A stretch of DNA of 64,000 nt from Leptospira meyeri. Its GTDB lineage: Bacteria; Spirochaetota; Leptospiria; Leptospirales; Leptospiraceae. Below the pieces are notes generated by a model that searched no databases, had not been told where the DNA came from, and saw only the letters and a list, made by a program, of their open reading frames with translations. The DNA is taken from positions 1,334,001 to 1,398,000 of the forward strand of contig NZ_SORO01000001.1 of NCBI RefSeq assembly GCF_004368965.1. Reading direction: 5' to 3'. Shown here one piece after another: positions 53,916 through 62,647 of the stretch (the first letter of the stretch is position 1; each line of letters begins with the position of its first letter). Position numbers and translations under genes: made by a program.

Positions 53916-55168
53916 TTCCGCATAGTTTGTTATTTGATAGCGAAAACACAAAACACACTGCAAAATTATTAAAGGAAATAAATTATACCTTTGAAAGAGT
54001 AGTTCAATTTGAAGAAATTGCAAAAGCTTTGGAAGATGGAAAATTTCATTTTCTAATATTTCACGTTGCAGATGTAACAAATGATGAAGAACAAAAGAAA
54101 CTTACAGAACTCACCAAACATTTTCCACAAACGCTAATTCTTGTCATCACTGACAAAACCAAATGGGATACCACAGCATCCCTCTTAAAACAACATATGG
54201 TTTATGATTTTATTCAAACACCAATAGAAATAAACCAGTTACAGTTTACATTAGACAGATCTCTTCAATACCTTTTAACAAAACTAAAATCTCAATTCAT
54301 CAATGAAGCAGAGAATCATCTCTATAGACGTATGGTTGAAATTTTTGATTGGAAAAAATCCCTTTCTCACAAAGAAAACGAAAACATTGCATCAGATATC
54401 ATTCACCAAATGAATATCAATCTATTTCAAGGCAGTGGAATTGGAACTTTAATGAGTGTTGTCAGTATTCTAATATCTAAAGGCAAATTAGATGATGAAG
54501 GGAAACATTATTCCATACCCAAAGCCATTATGGATTTATTAGTAGAGAATTATGACGCTGCCAAAAGTATGTTTGACAGCATGTCTATTTCGCAATCGGT
54601 CATCGATGATGAAACAATTATTGAAAGCAAAGAATCTCCACAAAAACTTCTATCCATTATCAATGGAGAAATGGAAATTTTAAACGAAGCACTTACAATC
54701 AAATCACAAAAATTTAATTTAAGTCAAATCCCAACTTCAGTTGTAGGTAAAAAAATTCGTTTTGACGAATCAAAACTCTCCTATGTCATTCGAGAAATTC
54801 TACTCAATGCCATCAAATATTCGAGAGATAAAGATATTATTTATGTAATTTTCTTTCACAAAGAAAATTTTTTAGAATTAAAGGTAATTAATCCAGCATA
54901 TCAAAATGACGATGGAAGCAGTGGAGTTCCAGAAAAATATGAAACCTTCGTTTTCGAACCTTTTTTCAGAATTTCATCGGTAGTCGATGATAGTTACGCG
55001 AAATTTGAACAATTCAGATTTGGGCTCGGCCTGCCACTGGTAAAAAAAATTTTAGACCAACACCAATCCAATGTTCAAATTTATAATATAGAGAATAACT
55101 TTAGAAATGAAAATTCAAAAGATGTATGTTTAACAATTCGATTTCCATTGTTTGATAAGGAGAAATAA
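53912..55168 (+). CDS. Pseudo-receiver plus GHKL ATPase-like protein in the chemotaxis operon
   Basis: A 418-residue protein I cannot place in a named family. Residues about 1-120 follow the receiver pattern, but the phosphoacceptor position is His51 (LIFHVADV) and the KP Lys is replaced (QTPIEI, Thr103). A helical region (about 125-260) contains DIIHQMNINLFQGSGIG with His165, a possible phosphoacceptor. The C-terminal domain (about 275-415) is a HATPase with N box REILLNAIKYS and G2 FGLGLPLVKKIL, but the G1 DxGxG is replaced by VINPAYQNDDG. It overlaps cheB by 4 bases and precedes cheY by 2. Confidence 0.72.
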   Translation: MIPHSLLFDSENTKHTAKLLKEINYTFERVVQFEEIAKALEDGKFHFLIFHVADVTNDEEQKKLTELTKHFPQTLILVITDKTKWDTTASLLKQHMVYDFIQTPIEINQLQFTLDRSLQYLLTKLKSQFINEAENHLYRRMVEIFDWKKSLSHKENENIASDIIHQMNINLFQGSGIGTLMSVVSILISKGKLDDEGKHYSIPKAIMDLLVENYDAAKSMFDSMSISQSVIDDETIIESKESPQKLLSIINGEMEILNEALTIKSQKFNLSQIPTSVVGKKIRFDESKLSYVIREILLNAIKYSRDKDIIYVIFFHKENFLELKVINPAYQNDDGSSGVPEKYETFVFEPFFRISSVVDDSYAKFEQFRFGLGLPLVKKILDQHQSNVQIYNIENNFRNENSKDVCLTIRFPLFDKEK

Positions 55169-55170
55169 AA

Positions 55171-55530
55171 ATGGCAAAAATTCTAACAGTTGACGATGCA
55201 CCGGCAGTTTTAAAAATACTGAACCTGGTCTTAACAACAGAAGGACACGAAGTTACATCAGCTACCAACGGAACAGATGCACTTCAAAAAATTGAATCAT
55301 CGAGTTTTGACATAGGAATTTTTGATGTGAATATGCCAGGAATGACTGGGATTGAGTTAACAGAAAAGGCACTAAAAACAGAAAATGGTAAATCCATGAA
55401 AATTGTCATGCTCACAACTGAATCAAGTGATGAAATGAAAAACAAAGGGAAGGCAGCAGGCGCAGTGGGATGGCTTGTAAAACCGTTTGCCAACGAATCT
55501 TTGGTTAAACTTATTTCTCAATTAACGTAG
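55171..55530 (+). CDS. CheY-like response regulator (first of two)
   Basis: A 119-residue single receiver domain. Asp8-Asp9, phosphoacceptor Asp52 (IFDVNMPG), the switch Thr in LTTES and the Lys in VKPF are all present. It is 2 bases after the ATPase-like gene. The stand-alone receiver in a che operon is the expected flagellar motor-control protein, but which of the two neighbours acts on the motor cannot be decided from sequence. It has GAGA just upstream of its ATG. Confidence 0.9.
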   Translation: MAKILTVDDAPAVLKILNLVLTTEGHEVTSATNGTDALQKIESSSFDIGIFDVNMPGMTGIELTEKALKTENGKSMKIVMLTTESSDEMKNKGKAAGAVGWLVKPFANESLVKLISQLT

Positions 55531-55537
55531 TTAAACG

Positions 55538-55903
55538 ATGGCATCTATTCTTGTAGTCGATGACTCCTCTGCCGTTTTAAAAATTGTTCGATTGGCCTTG
55601 AGTAGTCAGGGTCATAGAGTCATTACTTGCGATTCAGGGGAAGAAGCTTTAGAAATTCTGAAAGCAGACCCATCCATTAGTCTCGGTATTTTTGACTTCA
55701 ACATGCCAGGTTTAAGTGGGGTGGATTTAATTCTCGAAACCAAAAAAAAAGTTGGGAACAGTAATTTCAAATTATTAGTTTTATCTGTTGAGAACAAACC
55801 AGAAATCATCTCTAACGCTTTGTTTCAAGGTGCAGATGCCTGGATGCTGAAACCATTCAACAACGAACAGTTAATCAAACAAGTAGCGGAGCTTCTATAT
55901 TAA
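55538..55903 (+). CDS. CheY-like response regulator (second of two)
   Basis: A 121-residue receiver paralogous to the preceding one (about a third of residues identical by eye, same IFDxNMPG core). Phosphoacceptor Asp53, acidic pair Asp8-Asp9 and Lys in LKPF are present; the switch position is Ser (VLSVENK) instead of Thr. Its TAA shares one base with the ATG of the next gene. It may be a phosphate sink or serve the membrane kinase encoded next. Confidence 0.88.
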   Translation: MASILVVDDSSAVLKIVRLALSSQGHRVITCDSGEEALEILKADPSISLGIFDFNMPGLSGVDLILETKKKVGNSNFKLLVLSVENKPEIISNALFQGADAWMLKPFNNEQLIKQVAELLY

Positions 55904-58389
55904 TGTTATCCTTGGAAGTAAACGTAATCTTTGCAGTTACCATAATATCTGTAATATTCAATACTTCATTAGCGTTTATAATTTACTTTCTATCAAAACA
56001 CTCCAAATCAGAAGTGAAGTTAGTATATACGGCTTTTTTTTTAGCTGTTCTCGTATTTAGAAACTTTGCCCTTTATCTCTTTGGAGAAGAAAACGAAAAG
56101 ATCTTTTTTTTCTTCTCGGAAAGTTGTTCAATTTTTGGTTCTTATCTACTAATAGCTGCGATAGCACCTGTTGCGACAAAGAAAATCAAACCAACCTACC
56201 TATATTTTATTTCAATTTTTGTTTATCTATTGTTTGTTACTCTTCTATTAACAGAAATAAGTTTTTTTTGGATCGCTTTCCCATCTTCTCTCTTTAATGC
56301 AGGAGTCCTTGTTATATTTGGAGTTATTGTTTATGAACTAAATACCTATCCCAAAGCATTTAGAATCTTCTTTTTAACTACATGTTTGATCATTGCCCTG
56401 CAGAGGCTTGCATTTCCCTACCTTTTTAGTTTAGAATGGTATAGGCCTCTCGGTTATATCATCAATACCTTGTTTATGTTTTTATTTGGAGTTGGCTGTA
56501 TAATCTTTAATTTCAACATACAAACAAAAAAACTCAACTTATCATTAGAAGAATTAGAACTTTTACAGAAAACAATCAAAGATGTAAATGTCCGACTTCT
56601 CATCATGTACAACCAACTGCCTGCTATCATTTATAATATTGAATTTTTACCTGAACCAAGGACTTCTTATATCAGCCCGAAAATGGAGGAAATCACTGGT
56701 TATGGCCTGAATTTCTTTTATGAAAATCCAGATTTTTTCAAGGAGATTGTGATCCCAGAAGACCAACACAAAATCGCCGAATTGTTTGCTGGTCACTCGC
56801 CGGTGATTCTTCGGATGATTCACGCCAATGGTTCACTCATTTGGACAGAACATTATGTGAATGTTTCTTTTGATATACTGGGAATCGAAAAACGTATTGA
56901 TGTAGTGGCACTCGATATTACGAAATCAAAAAAAACAGAAATTTCCTTATTACAGGAGAAAAATTTAAACAACACTGTATTTGATAATGCTGCAAACTTA
57001 ATTTTGTTAACAGATGCAAAAGGATTGATTGAAAGTATCAACTCTGCTGCGGAAACTATCTTAGGAATACAAAAAATAGATGTTTTAGGAAAATACATTC
57101 AAGATGTAATTTTATTACCGGAAGACAGAGAGTATCTTAAAGATGTGTTAGATGATGTTAATGAAATCCAAAACATTGCAGAAAGTTTAATTTTACGATG
57201 TGTGACCACGACAAACCAAATTCTTTTTTTAGAATGGAGACTAGGGATCATTCGTGATAACCGTAGCGAACCTTCGAAGATCATATGGATTGGAATTGAT
57301 CAAACATCAAAACGTGCAGCAGAAATAGAGCTCAAAGAATTGAATAAATCTCTAGAAGAAAAAGTGAAAGCAAGAACCAAAGAATTACAATCTAGTAATT
57401 TTGAATTGAACTCTGCTCTTTTTGCTTTAAGAGAAGCACAACAAAAATTAATTCAAAGCGAGAAAATGGTTTCTCTTGGACAGTTGGTTTCTGGACTTGC
57501 GCATGAAATTAACAATCCCATTGGGATGATCAAATCATCAGTAGAAACATTAATTTCCGAATGGGAAGAAGAAAGGATCCAGGAAAAAACATTACGTATT
57601 AGCGAATTGATTAAGTTAATTCTGGATACTGATCCTAGTGGACTTCGTATCATCACGGGACTATCCAATAGGCAAGCTCGCATATCACTGATTGATAGTT
57701 TCAGAAAACATGAACTTCCTTTTAGCGAAGAACTTGCAGAACTCTTTGTTGATTCGGGGATACGCAATGTATCTCACCCGATCATCTCTAAAATCAAATC
57801 AACCATTCAGAACAAAGAGGATTTCCAAATTTTAAGAAGAATTTTACTCGTAAAACAATCCTCCGAACATATTTTATATTCAGTAAAACGGCTTTCAAAA
57901 ATTACATACACTCTTAAAAACTTTGCAGGACTACAATCCAACTTAGAATTATCCGACTATTCATTAACCGATACAATTCATTCAGCAGTATCCCTTTATA
58001 AGGAATATTTTTTACGTGATATCAATCTTGTATTAAATTTAGAATATAGTGGGAACGTTCGATGCATTCAAGGAGATTTAGTTCAGCTCTGGAGCCAAAT
58101 CATTTGGAACTCCATTCAAGCGGTTGCTTCCAAGGGCACAATCCAGATTCGAAGTTTTAAAAAATCAGAAACAGTTGTTGTAGAAATTGAAGATTCAGGA
58201 GTTGGAGTTTCACCAGAAAATCAAACAAAAGTGTTTATGCCTTTTTTCTCAACAAAGACAACCGGAGATGGCCTCGGGCTTGGGTTATATTTAGTAAAAG
58301 AAATTGCAAACAGGCACAATGCGAATGTAGAATTTGAATCTAACCCAGGAAGAACTGTTTTTAAAGTGATTTTTCCCTTAACTACTTAA
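55903..58389 (+). CDS. Membrane sensor histidine kinase with two PAS domains
   Basis: An 828-residue kinase. About seven membrane helices fill residues 5-205. Two PAS-like domains follow (about 225-345, with YISPKMEEITGYG, and 350-465), then a coiled coil (about 465-515), the H box with phosphoacceptor His534 (GLAHEINNPIGM), an unusual insert of about 130 residues, and a HATPase domain with EDSGVGVSPEN and GDGLGLGLYLVKEI. It overlaps the second cheY by one base and is last in the che operon, so it could phosphorylate one of the two receivers. It overlaps purM, on the other strand, by 8 bases. Confidence 0.92.
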   Translation: MLSLEVNVIFAVTIISVIFNTSLAFIIYFLSKHSKSEVKLVYTAFFLAVLVFRNFALYLFGEENEKIFFFFSESCSIFGSYLLIAAIAPVATKKIKPTYLYFISIFVYLLFVTLLLTEISFFWIAFPSSLFNAGVLVIFGVIVYELNTYPKAFRIFFLTTCLIIALQRLAFPYLFSLEWYRPLGYIINTLFMFLFGVGCIIFNFNIQTKKLNLSLEELELLQKTIKDVNVRLLIMYNQLPAIIYNIEFLPEPRTSYISPKMEEITGYGLNFFYENPDFFKEIVIPEDQHKIAELFAGHSPVILRMIHANGSLIWTEHYVNVSFDILGIEKRIDVVALDITKSKKTEISLLQEKNLNNTVFDNAANLILLTDAKGLIESINSAAETILGIQKIDVLGKYIQDVILLPEDREYLKDVLDDVNEIQNIAESLILRCVTTTNQILFLEWRLGIIRDNRSEPSKIIWIGIDQTSKRAAEIELKELNKSLEEKVKARTKELQSSNFELNSALFALREAQQKLIQSEKMVSLGQLVSGLAHEINNPIGMIKSSVETLISEWEEERIQEKTLRISELIKLILDTDPSGLRIITGLSNRQARISLIDSFRKHELPFSEELAELFVDSGIRNVSHPIISKIKSTIQNKEDFQILRRILLVKQSSEHILYSVKRLSKITYTLKNFAGLQSNLELSDYSLTDTIHSAVSLYKEYFLRDINLVLNLEYSGNVRCIQGDLVQLWSQIIWNSIQAVASKGTIQIRSFKKSETVVVEIEDSGVGVSPENQTKVFMPFFSTKTTGDGLGLGLYLVKEIANRHNANVEFESNPGRTVFKVIFPLTT

Positions 58390-59407
58390 TTGTAATTTTT
58401 TCTGTAGAATTTGTTTTACCAATCAAATAAACATCTTCGCCAAGAGATTTCAATTCGGACATCACATCATCCGTATGAGATGGATCCACTACAAGAATGT
58501 ATCCAATCCCCATATTAAAAGTCCCATACATGTCGTGACGATCCAATGCATAATCTTTTTCTAATTTGGAAAAAACATAACTTTCTGGAAGATGAGTGAT
58601 TTCCGCACCAATTCCTTTGGGTAATACTCGCGGGATATTTTCATAAAATCCTCCTCCAGTTATGTGAACCATTCCTTTAATGGAAAACTTTTCAATTAAA
58701 CTCAAAATAGTTTTTACATAAATTTTTGTTGGTTGGAAAATATGATCTTTTAAAAAATCCAATTCCGCAGTAGAAGATGGTAATTTTCCATCTTTTAATA
58801 ATAATCTTCTAATAAGAGAAAAACCGTTGCTATGTGGTCCAGAGGAACCGAGCCCAATGATAGAATCGCCAACTTTGATCGTACGGCCATCAATCATCTT
58901 TTGTTTTTCAACAACACCAACTACAAAGCCAGCCAAATCATATTCATCATCAGGCATTACTCCTGGGTGTTCAGCCGTTTCCCCACCAACAAGAGCACAA
59001 TCCGCCAACTGACAACCCTTAACGATACCAGATACGATGGCTTCCATTCTTGGCAGAAATAATTTCCCACAGGCAATATAATCCTGAAAAAACAATGGTT
59101 TCCCACCATTCACAAGAATATCATTCACACACATTGCGACCAAATCAATCCCAACAGAGTCATGAATATCAAGTAACCGTGCAATTTGTAACTTGGTACC
59201 AACACCATCTGTTCCAGAAAGTAAAATTGGTTCTTGGTAAGACTTCAAAAAACCAACATCATAACAGGCGGCAAATCCACCTAACCCACCTAAAACATTT
59301 TTGTTATGCGTAGATGCTACATTTGTTTTGATTCGTTTAACAAACTCTTGCCCTTTTTCGGTATCAACGCCAGCTTCTTTATACGTAACTTTGTTTGAAT
59401 TAGACAT
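58382..59407 (-). CDS. purM: Phosphoribosylformylglycinamidine cyclo-ligase
   Basis: A 341-residue enzyme that closes the imidazole ring to form AIR in purine synthesis. LLSGTDGVGTKLQIA, GIDLVAMCVNDILVNGG and LVGGETAEHPGVM are PurM signatures. I used the ATG at 59407, with AGGAAA upstream; the frame extends upstream to 59491 inside murI, but those residues do not fit PurM. It overlaps the murI stop by 8 bases, so they are coupled, and overlaps the kinase gene on the other strand by 8 bases. Confidence 0.96.
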   Translation of the reverse strand: MSNSNKVTYKEAGVDTEKGQEFVKRIKTNVASTHNKNVLGGLGGFAACYDVGFLKSYQEPILLSGTDGVGTKLQIARLLDIHDSVGIDLVAMCVNDILVNGGKPLFFQDYIACGKLFLPRMEAIVSGIVKGCQLADCALVGGETAEHPGVMPDDEYDLAGFVVGVVEKQKMIDGRTIKVGDSIIGLGSSGPHSNGFSLIRRLLLKDGKLPSSTAELDFLKDHIFQPTKIYVKTILSLIEKFSIKGMVHITGGGFYENIPRVLPKGIGAEITHLPESYVFSKLEKDYALDRHDMYGTFNMGIGYILVVDPSHTDDVMSELKSLGEDVYLIGKTNSTEKITIK

Positions 59408-60209
59408 GGAGTTTTCCTGTAGTAGTATTAATGAGCGAAAGAGTGTGATTAGGAGTGATTGTTTTTGCAATCCTTCCTGCCAAATGAACATAGTCCGAAT
59501 CAGAAGTATTTAAAAGAATATCCAACTGATTTTTATTTTCTTGGAAGTCAGGAAGATTCAAAACTCGTTTCATATGTAATGTAGTGCCTAAATTACCATC
59601 GTAAACTTTTACTTTTGGATAATTATAAATAATTCGTTCTTTGAGAAAAACATAGTGAGTGCAACCCAAAACAAAAACATCACAGTCTTTCACTACGGTT
59701 TTTATTTTTGAATCAAATAAATTCCAAGCATCTTCCCAAAGATCTTTGTCGATTAATTTAGCAAGACCTTCGCAAGGGACAGGAAGGATCTCAGTTCCCG
59801 CAGGGAATCCTGAAACCAGGTTTTTAAACTTTTCTTCTTTTAAAGTTAAGTCTGTTGCAAAAACCGCAATTTTTACTCCAGGATTTTCTGCTACTGCTGG
59901 TTTCAAAGCAGGTTCCATTCCAAAAATAGGGACAGAGTGTTTTGTTCTCAAAAAATCCGCTGCTGCCGACGTTGCCGTATTACAAGCAAACAAAACTGCT
60001 TCACAATCTTTTTCTAACAAATATTCAAAGGCATTTTTCGAAAGTTCCAAGACTTCCGATTTGGATTTTTGTCCGTAAGGTGAATTGATTAAGTCACCAA
60101 AGTAAATGTAATCAATATTAGACGTTTCTTTCCAGAGTGTCCTAAGGACAGATAGACCGCCAAGGCCTGAGTCAAAAATTCCAATTTTGTAACGGCCTCG
60201 TGAATTCAT
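59400..60209 (-). CDS. murI: Glutamate racemase
   Basis: A 269-residue Asp/Glu racemase that supplies D-glutamate for peptidoglycan. The two catalytic Cys are Cys76 (FACNTATS) and Cys183 (LGCTHY), and IGIFDSGLGGLSVL opens the protein as usual. It lies directly after the aminotransferase gene with no spacer and overlaps purM at its end. Confidence 0.95.
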   Translation of the reverse strand: MNSRGRYKIGIFDSGLGGLSVLRTLWKETSNIDYIYFGDLINSPYGQKSKSEVLELSKNAFEYLLEKDCEAVLFACNTATSAAADFLRTKHSVPIFGMEPALKPAVAENPGVKIAVFATDLTLKEEKFKNLVSGFPAGTEILPVPCEGLAKLIDKDLWEDAWNLFDSKIKTVVKDCDVFVLGCTHYVFLKERIIYNYPKVKVYDGNLGTTLHMKRVLNLPDFQENKNQLDILLNTSDSDYVHLAGRIAKTITPNHTLSLINTTTGKLHV

Positions 60210-61511
60210 CTAAGATGCTAAATATTTCCTGATATTGTCAGCGAGAGTTTCATAAATCCACTCGAACTTTGTTTCATCTTCCTCTAATAGCGTGACTCTA
60301 AATCCATTTCGATTACAACAAAATGAACTAAGAGGAACAACACAGATTCCTGCAGAAGCTAACAAATGCAATACGAATCTTCGATCCAAAGCAGCTTTAT
60401 CCATTAAGGGCGCCACAAAATCACGAACTTTTGTATTTACAATTGGAAGTGTCATATGAGATTTCAATGCCCCGTCCTCAAAGAGGACAGTTAAATAAAA
60501 AGCACCTTTGGGTTGAATGACTTTAACACCAGGTATCCCGGTAAGAATCTTTGTAGCCTTTTCTGCTTTCTTTTTAAACTTCTGGTTTCTAAATTTTAAA
60601 TGGTTTAAAAATTCTGGATGGGAATAAACAAGAGGGATGGAAAGTTGCGGAAGAGTCGTCGAACAAACCTCCAACATCTTTGCATCTAATAATGACTTAA
60701 TGTATCTTTCAAAAGTTGGGTCATTTTTACGATTAAAAACCTCAAGCCAACCACATCGAGCACCTGGCCATGGAAATTCTTTAGAGATGGATCTGAGAGC
60801 AAAACCACAAACTTTGTCACCTATGACTTCTGATAAGTGGATACTTCCCCATTCTGAATAATTTACATGTGCATAAGTTTCATCGCAGATTAAAATGATA
60901 TCATACTTTTCGCAAATTTTGACAATCTCTCGCATGACTTCTTTTGGATAAACAGCACCGGTTGGATTATCTGGATTGATCAGTAGAATCCCTGCGATTG
61001 AGTCATTATATTTTACTTTATTTTCAATATCTTCTAAATCAGGCATCCAATCATTATCTGGATTCAATTCATAAGTAAGGTGTTCATATCCAGAGTGTGC
61101 TGCTTCAGCGGAAGATAACGTAGAATAGGCGGGAGAAGGACCAAGTATCCTTGCTTCTCGTCTCATAAAACCAAAAATTTTTGCGACTGCATCCCCAAGA
61201 CCATTAAAAAACAAAATGTCCTCAGATGTGATTTGTGCCCCACCACGTTCATTGACTTTGGATGCTAAAAACTTACGAGTGGTTTCGTCCCCTTGTGTCG
61301 CTGTGTAGGCCCAAGATTTGTTTTGGGCTACAAGTCCACTGACGATATCCTTCATCCAAGTTGGTACAGATTCTCCTTTTTGGATGGGATCACCGATGTT
61401 TTCCCAGGTGATACTAACTCCCATTGCCTCAATTTGTTTAGCAAGGGCAACAATCTGGCGGATTTCATAAATGAGTGCATCAGCACCCGAGTGGACTATA
61501 TTTCTTCTCAT
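60210..61511 (-). CDS. Class I/II pyridoxal-phosphate aminotransferase
   Basis: A 433-residue aminotransferase. NPDNPTG at 179-185 binds PLP, the ICDETYAHVNY segment gives the PLP Asp/Tyr, and the PLP-binding Lys244 lies in SISKEFPWPGAR. It belongs to the AspC/alanine-type branch, but the donor and acceptor cannot be fixed; a neighbour relation to murI suggests amino-acid supply for the wall. The stop abuts the murI ATG. Confidence 0.9.
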   Translation of the reverse strand: MRRNIVHSGADALIYEIRQIVALAKQIEAMGVSITWENIGDPIQKGESVPTWMKDIVSGLVAQNKSWAYTATQGDETTRKFLASKVNERGGAQITSEDILFFNGLGDAVAKIFGFMRREARILGPSPAYSTLSSAEAAHSGYEHLTYELNPDNDWMPDLEDIENKVKYNDSIAGILLINPDNPTGAVYPKEVMREIVKICEKYDIILICDETYAHVNYSEWGSIHLSEVIGDKVCGFALRSISKEFPWPGARCGWLEVFNRKNDPTFERYIKSLLDAKMLEVCSTTLPQLSIPLVYSHPEFLNHLKFRNQKFKKKAEKATKILTGIPGVKVIQPKGAFYLTVLFEDGALKSHMTLPIVNTKVRDFVAPLMDKAALDRRFVLHLLASAGICVVPLSSFCCNRNGFRVTLLEEDETKFEWIYETLADNIRKYLAS

Positions 61512-61516
61512 AAAAT

Positions 61517-62644
61517 TTACTGGCCCTTTTTATAGGCGGCTTCGACCAAAGGGATCGATAATTCCATCTCTTGGGTATCCCGTAATATCTTCAACCGTAA
61601 GACGCCTCCGAGACCAACAAGTCCCACTTGTTCTCGTAAATCGTTGATATGGCGGATTTGGAGGCCATTTGCACCCTCTATAAAGTCATACCGACGCAGT
61701 CCGCCTTTTTCCGCAGAAGAATTTGGTTCTATGTCATAAACCAAAACTCCAACGGTTTCTCCTGGAATTCCAAGAGAACGCCTGTGATCAGGTAGCGGAG
61801 CAGTGGCCATTACACCAAGAGTGGCAGGACGAATGTTCTGTCCTACATTCTGTTCGATTTGTCGTAGGACCCGTTTCGCATAACTAATGGGAATTGCAAA
61901 TCCTATCCCGGCGCTCGCCCCAGACGATGAGCGAATCATACGATTGATTCCCACCACTTCTCCATAAATATTCAATAGCGGGCCACCACTGGAGCCTGGA
62001 TTGATGGCTGTATCCGTTTGGATATGGGTTTGTCCCGTTTCGTCCAAATCTTCTCGAGATTTGGCAGATACCACACCCACAGTAAATGTTTTTTCGAGTC
62101 CATAAGGCGAGCCAACAGCAATGGCCCAATCCCCGACCTCAATTTCATCCGAATTTCCTAAAAAAGCCGGAGTAAAACGGTCGTTACTTGGGATTTTTAA
62201 CAAGGCAATGTCCGCCCGTTCATGGCTTCCCACATAACGAGCAGGGAAAATGCGACCATCCGACATGATAATTTCTATAATCTCTGCATTTTTGATGACG
62301 TGGTAGTTTGTGACAACAAACCCTCTCTCATCGATGATAAAACCACTGCCAATGGAAGAAATCCGATCTTCCCTGCTTTCGCCGAAAGCATATGGATGGA
62401 AAATCATCTCTGTTTTTTTGGTCCGAATCGAAACGACAAATTGTTGGGCTTCGCGATATACATTACGAAAACTAGTTTGGATCTGAATGGCCTGGCTTTG
62501 TTTGCTAGATGAAATTGGTTTAGGAGATGCAAATAGTTTTGTGACAGCTGATCGAATCTCGGGAAAGAAGATTGCGAACAAAAGTACAAAAACTAAGGCA
62601 AAGTTAATGTAGACGACTGGCGGAATCGAAGTTTTTCTTTCCAT
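61517..62644 (-). CDS. HtrA/Deg-type periplasmic serine protease
   Basis: A 375-residue protease with an N-terminal signal anchor (about 12-32). The catalytic triad is His115 (TNYHVI), Asp145 (ADIALLKI) and Ser219 (NPGSSGGPL). A single PDZ domain occupies about 275-370, as in DegS-like members. It would act in envelope protein quality control or regulated proteolysis. It lies 5 bases before the aminotransferase gene. Its ATG is only 3 bases from the ATG of a divergent gene. Confidence 0.93.
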   Translation of the reverse strand: MERKTSIPPVVYINFALVFVLLFAIFFPEIRSAVTKLFASPKPISSSKQSQAIQIQTSFRNVYREAQQFVVSIRTKKTEMIFHPYAFGESREDRISSIGSGFIIDERGFVVTNYHVIKNAEIIEIIMSDGRIFPARYVGSHERADIALLKIPSNDRFTPAFLGNSDEIEVGDWAIAVGSPYGLEKTFTVGVVSAKSREDLDETGQTHIQTDTAINPGSSGGPLLNIYGEVVGINRMIRSSSGASAGIGFAIPISYAKRVLRQIEQNVGQNIRPATLGVMATAPLPDHRRSLGIPGETVGVLVYDIEPNSSAEKGGLRRYDFIEGANGLQIRHINDLREQVGLVGLGGVLRLKILRDTQEMELSIPLVEAAYKKGQ

Positions 62645-62647
62645 AGA

